From CAYLHS01 sp964594235 (GTDB lineage: Bacteria; Actinomycetota; Acidimicrobiia; Spongiisociales; UBA4744), in the NCBI GenBank assembly GCA_964594235.1, contig CAZQMF010000051.1, positions 1 through 8,635 on the forward strand: DNA of 8,635 bases. The letters are read 5' to 3'. Each line of letters opens with the position of its first letter. The first letter of the stretch is position 1. Positions 1 through 6,699 of this stretch are shown piece after piece. A program made the position numbers and the translations under genes. The notes beneath the pieces were generated by a model. The model ran no database searches and had not been told where the DNA came from. It worked only from the letters and a program-made list of their open reading frames with translations.

Positions 1-16
1 CGAGGGGAGGAAACGA

Positions 17-56
17 CGCTGCGAACGAAGTCCGCAGCGCCCGGTACCATTCCGGG
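17..56. repeat. Two adjacent small inverted repeats before the first gene
   Basis: CGCTGCG (17-23) pairs with CGCAGCG (33-39) across a 9-nt loop. CCCGG (40-44) pairs with CCGGG (52-56) across 7 nt. The two potential hairpins abut each other and end 2 nt before the ATG at 59. No T-run follows, so this is not an intrinsic terminator. They could be an operator, a remnant of an upstream gene end, or chance in GC-rich DNA. No gene can be assigned to bases 1-58: both strands are open there and too short to judge. Confidence 0.3.
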
Positions 57-58
57 CG
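42..58 (+). promoter_or_regulatory. Putative leaderless promoter (-10) for the PDZ/Lon-like protease gene
   Basis: The hexamer TACCAT (45-50) lies 8 nt before the ATG at 59 and fits the actinobacterial TAnnnT -10 pattern. Transcription would begin at or just before the start codon. No ribosome binding site lies in the usual window; the only purine-rich stretch (GGGGAGGAAA, 4-13) is over 40 nt away. No convincing -35 was seen. Confidence 0.35.
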
Positions 59-1081
59 ATGGGTGAACAGAAGCACCTTCGTTGGCCGTACGTGGCAGTC
101 GGCATTCTGGTGGCGATCCTGGCGCTGGCGATCGTGGCATGGAATCTCACCTTGCCCTATGTCGTGTGGTCGCCGGGCCCGGTGCCGGAGATCGTGAGCC
201 TGATCACGGTCGACGGGGCCGAGACCTACCCGGTGAAGGGCAATCTGTACATGCTCACCGTCTCTCAGCAGGACGTGAACCCCTACGAGCTGCTCGCCGC
301 ATGGTCGGATCCGACAGTCGACGTGCTCGACAGGGCAGCGGTCCGTCCCGTTGGCCAATCCCCGGAGGAGTACCTGCGGGTCGCCCAGAACGACATGATC
401 GAGTCGAAGGACACCGCCGTGTATGTGGCGCTCACACATCTCGGGTACGACGTGACCTATGAGGGGGATGGTGTGGAGGTCGCGACGGTGCTGGAAGGCA
501 CGCCGGCGGCGAGCGTGCTCCAAGTCGGTGACGTGATCACCGCGATCGACGGCCAGACCGTTTCGCTCGCGAGGGACGCCGTGGCCGATATCCAATCCCA
601 TGCGATCGGCGACACGATCACCTTGACGATTCAACGGGGCGGTCAGACCATCGACGCCCCGGTGACGCTCGTTCCAAACACCCAGGACGCCACTCGCCCG
701 ATGGTTGGGTTCGGTGCCGCCACCTACAACCTCCGGTACGTGTTTCCCATCGATGTGGAGATCGACTCGACGAACATCGGTGGACCGTCGGCGGGGATGA
801 TGTACACCTTGGCGGTCATCGACGTGTTGACTCCGGACGACATCACGAACGGGCACCGGATCGCGGGTACCGGCACGATCTCGTCTGATGGATCGGTCGG
901 CGCGATCGGCGGGGTTCGCCAGAAGGTCGAAGGGGCAGCCGCAGCGGGCGCCGAGTACATCCTCGTCCCCAAAGACAACTACGAGGACGCGCTGACTGCT
1001 GATGTATCAGGCGCGCAGATCGTCTCGGTGACCACCATCGACGACGCCCTTTCGTTCCTCGCGAGTCTGCCCGGCTCGTAA
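59..1081 (+). CDS. Membrane-anchored PDZ domain / Lon-like (S16) serine protease, YlbL type
   Basis: This 340-aa protein has one N-terminal membrane anchor (about residues 11-29), a PDZ domain (about 133-205, with the GTPAAS and VGDVITAIDG signatures) and a C-terminal Lon-type S16 protease domain. The catalytic serine is Ser244 in GGPSAGMM, and the catalytic lysine is Lys289 in GGVRQKVEGAA. Their 45-residue spacing is close to that of Lon. There is no AAA+ ATPase domain, so this is not classical Lon. It belongs with the stand-alone, extracytoplasmic YlbL-like proteases found across Firmicutes and Actinobacteria, whose substrates are mostly unknown; cleavage of membrane or cell-envelope proteins is the likely role. 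ATG 59 was chosen because it gives a short basic N-terminus directly before the anchor and is preceded by a TACCAT -10-like element. The frame is open to the window edge, so a longer N-terminus cannot be excluded. The UPF0182 gene two positions downstream is a typical companion. Confidence 0.9.
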   Translation: MGEQKHLRWPYVAVGILVAILALAIVAWNLTLPYVVWSPGPVPEIVSLITVDGAETYPVKGNLYMLTVSQQDVNPYELLAAWSDPTVDVLDRAAVRPVGQSPEEYLRVAQNDMIESKDTAVYVALTHLGYDVTYEGDGVEVATVLEGTPAASVLQVGDVITAIDGQTVSLARDAVADIQSHAIGDTITLTIQRGGQTIDAPVTLVPNTQDATRPMVGFGAATYNLRYVFPIDVEIDSTNIGGPSAGMMYTLAVIDVLTPDDITNGHRIAGTGTISSDGSVGAIGGVRQKVEGAAAAGAEYILVPKDNYEDALTADVSGAQIVSVTTIDDALSFLASLPGS

Positions 1082-1104
1082 AGCGCGTTTCCTCGGGCGC
1101 AGCG

Positions 1105-1119
1105 CGGTATCGTGGCTTC
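1105..1119 (+). promoter_or_regulatory. Putative leaderless promoter (-10) for the DivIVA-like gene
   Basis: TATCGT (1108-1113) sits 6 nt before the ATG at 1120, in the 38-nt gap after the protease stop codon. No Shine-Dalgarno sequence is present. The arrangement matches the other two starts in this cluster and suggests transcription starting at the A of ATG. GGTATCGT also occurs by chance inside the gene at 1218-1225, so the hexamer alone is weak evidence. Confidence 0.35.
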
Positions 1120-2985
1120 ATGCCTGGTTTTTTGCGCCCTGAAGACGTAGCCGGCAAGTCGTTCAAGGCTGGATGGCGTGGGTATGACCAGGGCTCGGTC
1201 GAGGAATTCCTGAGAGAGGTATCGTCATCGATCGCGGCGCTCGAGGCCGAGAACGACCACCTGCGGGATCGTCTGCACAGACTCGGCGACCGCGACATGC
1301 ACGAGGAGTTCGATCGGGTCTCCGAAGAACTCTCCTCCTTGCTGCGAGAGGCGAGAGAGACGGCCGAGGGGATCAGATCCCGGGCGGCGATTGGCGCCGA
1401 GCAGATCACCGGTGAGGCGCTGGAGGACGCGACCCGTCTCCGTCAGGACGCTTGGAACGACGGCGTCGCGATGCTCGATGCAGCCCAGAAGGAAGCGGAC
1501 GAGATCGTCGAAGATGCGAAGCGGTCGGCGTTGGTGATTCTCTCCGAAGCCGAGCGAGATGCCCACCGGATTGGATCGAAGGCACGCAGAGAAGCCGAGG
1601 AAGCCACCCGCAGGGCCAGGCTTCAGGCCGAGCAGGTGGTCGTGGATGCTCGAGCGCGACGTGACGCCTTGGTTCAGGAGGGTGAGGCAGAGGTGGCCTC
1701 AGCGAAGGAACGGGTCGGCGGGCTGGTGCAGCGTCGCGACGAACTGCTCGGACAGGTCGACTCGCTCCAGGCAAAGATCGTCGAACTGCGCAGCGAACTG
1801 GAGGATCGGCGGGCGGCCATCGGCAAGGCTCGCGCCGCAGAGACAACGACCGTACGCGTCCTGCCTGTCCGGCTACCGGGCGAGGAGCCGGAGACAGGGG
1901 AACCGGAGACCGAGGTGGCTGCCACCAAACCTCCGTCTGGATGGGAGGATGCGGACGAGTCGGTCCGAATCGTGCCCCCTCCGAAACGGCCGAGGGCTAC
2001 GTCGGGCGTGGTGGATGCCGATCAGATGGCCGCCGAGGTGCGCCAGCTTCGCGTCCCGAAGCAGCGGCCCACTCCGGTCGCGCCGAAGCCTGAACCCGAG
2101 CCTGAGCCCGCGCCCGAGTTTCGGCCTGAGCCCGCACCCGAGGCGGAAGCCCTCGAGGTGACATCTCGGCCTGTTGAAGAAGCGGGGCCGGTGCGAGCGA
2201 TCAAGGATCTGTTCGCGAGTCTGAGGGCGGGGGACGTCACGACGCCCGAACCCGAGGGTGCAGCGGAACCCGAGGCCGATGCCGAGGTGGATGCCGAGGT
2301 CGAGACGACCCTGGAGGCGGCAGACGAATCTGTCTTCGAGGAGCCCGCCGGTGTGGACCCGTTCGATCTGCGAGACAGGCTGCTGCTGCCCATCACCAAC
2401 AAGACGCTGCGGACCGTGAAACGCAATCTCACAGAGGCCCAGAACATCGCGCTCGATGAGCTGCGGGTCCAGGAGGAGGCTTGGCAGCCGGACGTCGAGG
2501 CACTCGAGACATCACTGGACGATGATCTGGCTGAGGTCCTTCAGCGCAGCGTCGCGGCAGGATGGGAAGCTGCCGGCCGCCTGCTCGGGCGGGATGTCGG
2601 CGAGGGCGGTGTCGAAGTCGAGGGCTCACCGGCCCACGAATTCGCCGAGGCGATCGGTGTCGGGGTCAGGAAGGCGCTCGACGGGGCAGGAGACGGACCT
2701 CGCCGTCGTGCGGCCGCCATCTCGCGGGTGTATCGGGCGTGGCGGGTCGACGAGGCGGAACGCAAGGTCAGGGCGCTGGCACTCGGTGCGTACCACGACG
2801 GGCTGCTGGCGGCGTTCGCCCACGTCGGAGTTGATTCGGTGCGGTGGGTTGTCTCGGGCAGGCCGTGCACGACGTGCAGGGCGATGGTTGAGGCCGGTCC
2901 CGTGGCACCCGGAACGTTGTTTGGCGGCGAAACCATTCGGCCGCCCGCGCACCCGTCGTGCGAGTGCACGCTGACACCGATCTAG
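1120..2985 (+). CDS. DivIVA-like coiled-coil protein with phage Mu gpF/SPP1 gp7-like C-terminal domain
   Basis: This 621-aa soluble protein appears to be a chimera. Residues 1-40 resemble the DivIVA N-terminal segment (F15, then RGYD at 20-23 and VEEFL at 27-31), which binds curved membrane in DivIVA/Wag31. Residues about 35-240 are Glu/Arg/Ala-rich heptad-like coiled coil. Two linkers follow: a Pro-Glu repeat stretch (about 316-345) and a very acidic stretch (about 374-410). The C-terminal 210 residues are helical and end in a Cys/His cluster: C583-x2-C586 in RPCTTCRAM, then PPAHPSCECTLTP with H611, C614 and C616. This order, preceded by helices rich in R, Y and G, is the hallmark of the minor head protein (Mu gpF / SPP1 gp7) C-terminus and could bind zinc. 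There is no signal peptide or transmembrane helix. Function is unknown; a polar or septal scaffold carrying a domesticated phage domain is inference. The N-terminal assignment is firmer than the C-terminal one. The TAG stop overlaps the putative -10 of the next gene. Confidence 0.8.
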   Translation: MPGFLRPEDVAGKSFKAGWRGYDQGSVEEFLREVSSSIAALEAENDHLRDRLHRLGDRDMHEEFDRVSEELSSLLREARETAEGIRSRAAIGAEQITGEALEDATRLRQDAWNDGVAMLDAAQKEADEIVEDAKRSALVILSEAERDAHRIGSKARREAEEATRRARLQAEQVVVDARARRDALVQEGEAEVASAKERVGGLVQRRDELLGQVDSLQAKIVELRSELEDRRAAIGKARAAETTTVRVLPVRLPGEEPETGEPETEVAATKPPSGWEDADESVRIVPPPKRPRATSGVVDADQMAAEVRQLRVPKQRPTPVAPKPEPEPEPAPEFRPEPAPEAEALEVTSRPVEEAGPVRAIKDLFASLRAGDVTTPEPEGAAEPEADAEVDAEVETTLEAADESVFEEPAGVDPFDLRDRLLLPITNKTLRTVKRNLTEAQNIALDELRVQEEAWQPDVEALETSLDDDLAEVLQRSVAAGWEAAGRLLGRDVGEGGVEVEGSPAHEFAEAIGVGVRKALDGAGDGPRRRAAAISRVYRAWRVDEAERKVRALALGAYHDGLLAAFAHVGVDSVRWVVSGRPCTTCRAMVEAGPVAPGTLFGGETIRPPAHPSCECTLTPI

Positions 2986-2997
2986 AGTGGTGTCCAA
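2983..2997 (+). promoter_or_regulatory. Putative leaderless promoter (-10) for UPF0182, overlapping the upstream stop codon
   Basis: TAGAGT (2983-2988) lies 9 nt before the ATG at 2998. Its first three bases are the stop codon of the DivIVA-like gene. The 12-nt gap has no good Shine-Dalgarno sequence, so either a leaderless transcript or coupled translation from the upstream gene is needed. No -35 could be identified. Confidence 0.3.
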
Positions 2998-5820
2998 ATG
3001 ATCCACCGTGAACCAATTCCACGGCGGAGTAGGCGGGGCATCACGCTGCTCGCTCTCGGCTTGTTCGTTCTTCTTCTCGCCCTGCGAGGGGTGGCGACGT
3101 TCTGGACGGATTTCCTGTGGTTTCGCTCCGTCGATCTGACGTCGGTGTGGGGAACGCTGATCGTGTCGAAGGCGGTGCCGGTGGCGGTAGGTGCCGCCGT
3201 CGCATTCCTGGTGTTATGGGGGAACATGCTGATCGTCGATCGGCTGTCTCCGAGGTTTCGGCTGTTCGATCTGGTACCCGAAGAGGAGCTGATCGAGCGG
3301 GTCCAGGAATGGATCGACCCCAGAATCCGCAAGGTACGGTTGTGGGCAGCGGCCGTCCTCGGTGTGCTCATCGGGTTGGGGATGTGGAACTGGTGGGATG
3401 ACATCCTGCTGTACCTTCATCGGACCCCGTTTGGGATCGCCGACCCGATCCTCGGCAAGGACGTCGGGTTCTACGTGTTCCAGTTGCCGATGTACCGGGA
3501 CCTGTTCGACTGGGTCTTCCAACTGACGCTGCTGACAACGCTGCTCGTGATCGCGGTGCACTACGTGAATGGCGGGATCAGGTTGCGACCTGGCAGGGCG
3601 CCGCTGGTGTCGTCGGGCGTGCGAGTCCATGTGTCGGTGTTGTTGGCGGTGATGGCGATTCTGAAGGCAGTCGGCTACCGGCTGGACACCTATCAGCTGA
3701 TGTACTCGCCTCGAGGCGTGGTGTTCGGGGCGAGCTTCACCGACGTGAAGGCCGAGATGCCGGCGTTGACGTTGTTGGCGCTGATCTCGCTGTTTGCGGC
3801 TGCCTTGTTGCTGTGGAACATCCGCAGCCGAGGGTGGACCCTGCCTGCAGTGGCGGTCGGCGGCTGGCTGGTTGTGTCGATCGTGGTGGGTGGGATCATT
3901 CCGTGGGCCGTGCAGCGGTTCAGGGTCGTGCCGGCCGAGGCAGTGCTGGAACGTCCGTACATCCAGAACGGGATCACCTTCACCCGCCGGGCGTACGGGT
4001 TGGACGGTGCAGAGGTGCGCCAGTTCAACGCGTCGACGAATCTGACACTGGATGACATCGACAACAACGGTCCGACGGTCAACAACATCCGCTTGTGGGA
4101 CCCGGCGGTGTTGACGCAGACGTACACGCAGTTGCAGGAGATCCGCAGCTACTACGGGTTGAACAACGTGGACGTCGACCGGTACACCATCAATGGTGAG
4201 TTGACCCAGACGATGATCGCCGGTAGGGAGTTGGACGAGAACGCCGACGTGATCACGGGATGGGTGAACCAGCACCTCGTCTACACGCACGGGTTCGGTG
4301 CCGTACTGAGCCCGGCGAATGCGGTCGGCGACGAAGGTCAGCCCGCGTTCCTGGTACAGGACGTCCCGCCTAAGGCGAGCGACGCGAGTCTTTCCATCGA
4401 TGTGCAGCCGAGGATCTACTTCGGCGACACGTACTCGGACCGCTATTTGATCGTCGGAACCAAACAGCTGGAGGTCGACTTCCCCTTGACGCAACAAGGG
4501 GATCAGTCGGTCGCTCGCAACACGTACGACGGGGCCGGCGGTGTGCCAACGGGGAGCATGCTGACCAGGGCGCTGTTCGCCCTCCGCTATCAGGACCTGA
4601 ACGTGTTGATCTCCAATCAGCTCACGTCGGAGTCGAAGGCGTTGATGATCCGCAACGTTTCCGAGCGTTTGCTGACGGCCGCCCCGTTCCTGCGGGTGGA
4701 CTCGGATCCCTACCTGGTGGTGGCGGACGGACGGCTCGTGTGGGTTGTGGACATGTACACGCTGTCGGCCGCCTATCCGTACGCGGAGCCTGCATCGACG
4801 GTTCGTCTCGGGACCGGGGCGGGCACGCTGCCGCGGACGTTCAACTACGTGCGCAACTCGGTGAAAGCGACGGTCGACGCGTACGACGGGACGATGAAGT
4901 TCTACGTCGTGGACGACACGGACCCGCTGATCCGTGCATACGAGGGTGCATTCCCTGGGCTGTTCACGGACGGGTCGCAGATGCCGACCGACCTGGTGTC
5001 GCACCTGCGGTACCCAGAGGACCTGTTCAGGGTCCAATCGGACATGTATCTGCGGTTCCACATGACGGACCCGGACGTCTTCTATGCCAGCGAGGACGAG
5101 TGGGAAGAGCCACTCGACCCGTCGAATGCCGCCAACCGGGAGGTGCTGCGCGGATCATTGCTCGCGTCGAGCTACCAGCGACCGATGCTGCCGTACTACC
5201 TGTTGATGAGCCTGCCGGAGGAACAGGACCTCTCCTACCTGATCTTGCAGCCGTTCGATCCGAAGGGCCGGCCGAACATGGCGTCGTTCCTGATCGCCAA
5301 GTCGGGGCCGGAGGACTACGGCACGCTGATCGACTATCGGATGCCTCGCACTGCGTTCGTGGACGGCCCGAATCAGGTGGCGGCGCGGATCAACCAGGAC
5401 CCGGAGGTATCGCAGCAGATCACCTTGTGGAACCAGCAGGGGTCGAAGGTGACCCGCGGGGACATGCTGGTGGTGCCGATCGACTCGTCGCTACTGTACA
5501 TCCAACCTATCTACCTCGAGGCGTCCGAGGCGGCGCTGCCTCAGTTCAAACGCGTGGTGGCGGTGTTCAACGAGAAGGTCGTGATGCGTGGCACGCTGGC
5601 GCAAGCGTTGCAGGATCTGTTCCTCGGCAATGGTGGTGGGACGACCACAACCACCCAACCTGGCAACCAGACTGCTGCCGAATTGCTCGACCAGGCGGCC
5701 GAGGCGTTCACCCAGGCACAAGCCGCGCTGACCGCCGGTGATCTGGCGACGTATCAGCAGAAGGTGAACGAGGCCCGCGACCTGATCGATCAGGCGAGAT
5801 CGTTGCTCAGCGGCGGGTAG
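2998..5820 (+). CDS. UPF0182 family integral membrane protein
   Basis: This 940-aa protein matches the UPF0182 (PF03699) family in length and layout. Seven hydrophobic segments lie in the first third (about 14-36, 55-79, 113-132, 171-190, 208-227, 255-274 and 280-304). A large non-cytoplasmic-type soluble region of about 570 residues follows. Family-like motifs include TDFLWF (37-42) and GKDVGFYVFQLPMYR (153-167). The C-terminus has a Gly/Thr linker with five consecutive threonines (882-886) and then a helical Ala/Gln-rich tail of about 50 residues, which mycobacterial relatives also show. The molecular function of the family is not established. It is widespread in Actinobacteria and often lies next to a PDZ/Lon-like protease, as here (one gene removed), which suggests a shared envelope role. 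The ATG at 2998 begins a short Arg-rich segment before the first helix, consistent with the positive-inside rule. No terminator could be recognised after the TAG. Confidence 0.92.
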   Translation: MIHREPIPRRSRRGITLLALGLFVLLLALRGVATFWTDFLWFRSVDLTSVWGTLIVSKAVPVAVGAAVAFLVLWGNMLIVDRLSPRFRLFDLVPEEELIERVQEWIDPRIRKVRLWAAAVLGVLIGLGMWNWWDDILLYLHRTPFGIADPILGKDVGFYVFQLPMYRDLFDWVFQLTLLTTLLVIAVHYVNGGIRLRPGRAPLVSSGVRVHVSVLLAVMAILKAVGYRLDTYQLMYSPRGVVFGASFTDVKAEMPALTLLALISLFAAALLLWNIRSRGWTLPAVAVGGWLVVSIVVGGIIPWAVQRFRVVPAEAVLERPYIQNGITFTRRAYGLDGAEVRQFNASTNLTLDDIDNNGPTVNNIRLWDPAVLTQTYTQLQEIRSYYGLNNVDVDRYTINGELTQTMIAGRELDENADVITGWVNQHLVYTHGFGAVLSPANAVGDEGQPAFLVQDVPPKASDASLSIDVQPRIYFGDTYSDRYLIVGTKQLEVDFPLTQQGDQSVARNTYDGAGGVPTGSMLTRALFALRYQDLNVLISNQLTSESKALMIRNVSERLLTAAPFLRVDSDPYLVVADGRLVWVVDMYTLSAAYPYAEPASTVRLGTGAGTLPRTFNYVRNSVKATVDAYDGTMKFYVVDDTDPLIRAYEGAFPGLFTDGSQMPTDLVSHLRYPEDLFRVQSDMYLRFHMTDPDVFYASEDEWEEPLDPSNAANREVLRGSLLASSYQRPMLPYYLLMSLPEEQDLSYLILQPFDPKGRPNMASFLIAKSGPEDYGTLIDYRMPRTAFVDGPNQVAARINQDPEVSQQITLWNQQGSKVTRGDMLVVPIDSSLLYIQPIYLEASEAALPQFKRVVAVFNEKVVMRGTLAQALQDLFLGNGGGTTTTTQPGNQTAAELLDQAAEAFTQAQAALTAGDLATYQQKVNEARDLIDQARSLLSGG

Positions 5821-5927
5821 ATCCGGCCAGGCATTCCGAGCTGGGCGGCCCTTTGCGGGTGGTCGGCGGTCCCTGGCGTTTGGCCTTCAGGTGGCAAGAG
5901 CCGACACCTCCCGTACCCACGTGGAGC

Positions 5928-5955
5928 TTGCAGTATGACTACTCAGTGTTACTAT
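5928..5955 (+). promoter_or_regulatory. Promoter of the padR operon
   Basis: TTGCAG (5928-5933) and TACTAT (5950-5955) are separated by 16 bp and resemble a housekeeping -35/-10 pair. Transcription would start near 5962, leaving a leader of roughly 37 nt that contains the GAAGAGG ribosome binding site (5986-5992), 6 nt before the GTG at 5999. The -10 lies inside the palindrome at 5948-5973, so a bound repressor would block RNA polymerase. Confidence 0.5.
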
Positions 5956-5973
5956 GTACCCGTAGTCAGTAAC
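5948..5973. promoter_or_regulatory. Candidate PadR operator: 26-bp interrupted palindrome
   Basis: The dyad is centred between 5960 and 5961. The outer arms GTTACT (5948-5953) and AGTAAC (5968-5973) match perfectly, as do the inner triplets TAC (5957-5959) and GTA (5962-5964); in all, 9 of 13 positions per arm are symmetric. A further pair, GACTAC (5937-5942) and GTAGTC (5962-5967), offers an overlapping alternative pairing. PadR-family repressors commonly autoregulate through such dyads over their own promoter, and this one covers the -10. Assignment to the adjacent PadR protein is inference from position. Confidence 0.5.
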
Positions 5974-5998
5974 GCTAGGTAGTTCGAAGAGGCACTCC

Positions 5999-6328
5999 GT
6001 GGGCAAGCAGATGACCGAGATGCTCAAGGGCACACTGGAAGGCATCGTCCTCGCGATTCTGTCCGTTCAGCCCGCGTACGGCTACGAGATCACCGCAAGG
6101 CTACGGGAGCAGGGCTTCTCCGACATAGCCGAGGGCACCGTCTACGCACTGCTGATCAGGATCGAACGGCGCAGCCTGGTGGACGTGGAGAAGGTTCCGT
6201 CCGAGAAAGGGCCACCGCGCAAGGTGTATTCACTCAATGCCCAGGGACACGAGTATCTCGATGAGTTCTGGAAGACGTGGAGCTTTCTCACGGAACGGCT
6301 TGAGCAGCTCCACGAGGGAGGTAGATGA
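5999..6328 (+). CDS. PadR family transcriptional regulator
   Basis: This 109-aa protein is nearly all PadR-type winged helix. It has a first helix (LKGTLEGIVLAILS, about 9-22), a GYEI motif (28-31), a recognition helix (GTVYALLIRIERR, about 46-58), a beta-wing (about 62-79, with GPPRKVYSL) and a C-terminal helix for dimerisation. The short C-terminal part is typical of the small PadR subfamily (PadR-s2), which controls drug-efflux genes and senses hydrophobic compounds. The glycine usual before LV at the end of the recognition helix is Ser59 here. The GTG start is favoured by GAAGAGG ending 6 nt upstream; the in-frame ATG at 6011 would leave an 18-nt gap. The gene is first in a tight operon with DUF1048 and an ABC ATPase remnant, so it probably represses these and itself through the dyad at 5948-5973. 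Confidence 0.92.
   Translation: MGKQMTEMLKGTLEGIVLAILSVQPAYGYEITARLREQGFSDIAEGTVYALLIRIERRSLVDVEKVPSEKGPPRKVYSLNAQGHEYLDEFWKTWSFLTERLEQLHEGGR
6314..6321 (+). promoter_or_regulatory. Ribosome binding site deciding the DUF1048 start
   Basis: GAGGGAGG (6314-6321) is a strong Shine-Dalgarno sequence inside the end of padR. It is only 3 nt from the ATG at 6325 but 9 nt from the ATG at 6331, so the second ATG is the more likely start. Confidence 0.55.
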
Positions 6329-6330
6329 CC

Positions 6331-6699
6331 ATGTCCATCTCGAAGGTCACCTCGAAGATGATCAGCGACAAGCGGCGGTGGCGGGCGTACAAGGCTCGGT
6401 CGCGGCAGCTTTCCGAGAACTACCGCACGGCGGTCGATGCGATCGAGAGGTACCTGCTGTACTTCGGGCCGGCGGACGGCGACAGCGCGGCTTCGATGTT
6501 CGAGGACCTCGCCGATCTGTTCGAGCAGGCCGCAGCCGACGGAACGCCGGTCCGCGCGGTCGTCGGGGAGGACCCTGTCGAGTTCGTCGAGGCGTTCCTC
6601 CAGAACTACACGAAGGGCGGGTGGGTCACTCGGGAGCGGGAACGGCTTGTCGATGCCATCGCGCGCGCGGAAGAAGGCGACAAGGGAACCCGCTCATGA
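6331..6699 (+). CDS. DUF1048 family protein
   Basis: This is a 122-aa soluble, highly charged helical protein (124 aa if the ATG at 6325 is used). Its opening segment (SKMISDKRRWRAYKAR, then a tyrosine-rich helix ending AIERYLLYFGP) and its C-terminal half (EFVEAFLQNYTKGGW) fit the DUF1048 family. These proteins are repeatedly found just after a small PadR regulator and before DrrA-like ABC transporter genes. Their biochemical role is unknown; a partner of the regulator or transporter is a guess from context. The start was set at 6331 because of Shine-Dalgarno spacing; the alternative ATG at 6325 overlaps the padR stop. The 3' end overlaps the next start in an ATGA (6696-6699), so translation of the ABC remnant is probably coupled. 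Related loci often have two DUF1048 copies; only one is present here. Confidence 0.8.
   Translation: MSISKVTSKMISDKRRWRAYKARSRQLSENYRTAVDAIERYLLYFGPADGDSAASMFEDLADLFEQAAADGTPVRAVVGEDPVEFVEAFLQNYTKGGWVTRERERLVDAIARAEEGDKGTRS

Noticed and set aside
1..66. Possible end of an upstream gene (frame 1, stop TGA at 64-66) or start of a divergent gene (ATG on the minus strand at 50-48)
   Set aside because: Both are open but only 16-21 codons long with no recognisable sequence, so neither can be supported.
2084..2160. Repetitive GAGCCCGAG-like DNA as a possible tandem repeat locus
   Set aside because: It simply encodes the Pro-Glu linker of the DivIVA-like protein, in frame and degenerate, so it is a protein-level low-complexity segment.
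3214..5061. A 615-aa open frame on the minus strand
   Set aside because: It lies entirely antisense to the UPF0182 gene, and its translation is rich in Arg, His, Gln and Val with no recognisable motif. It is a codon-bias shadow in GC-rich DNA.
4740..5741. A 333-aa open frame on the plus strand in another phase
   Set aside because: It overlaps the UPF0182 coding sequence, has a Gly/Arg-rich composition without family motifs and no ribosome binding site.
5821..5927. Intrinsic terminator after the UPF0182 gene
   Set aside because: Only weak, widely spaced pairings (for example GCCAGG with CCTGGC over 40 nt apart) and no T-run; not convincing.
6237..6695. Upstream extension of the ABC remnant frame to an ATG at 6237
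   Set aside because: It runs through padR and the DUF1048 gene out of frame. ABC homology begins only after the ATG at 6696, which has a Shine-Dalgarno sequence and an ATGA overlap.
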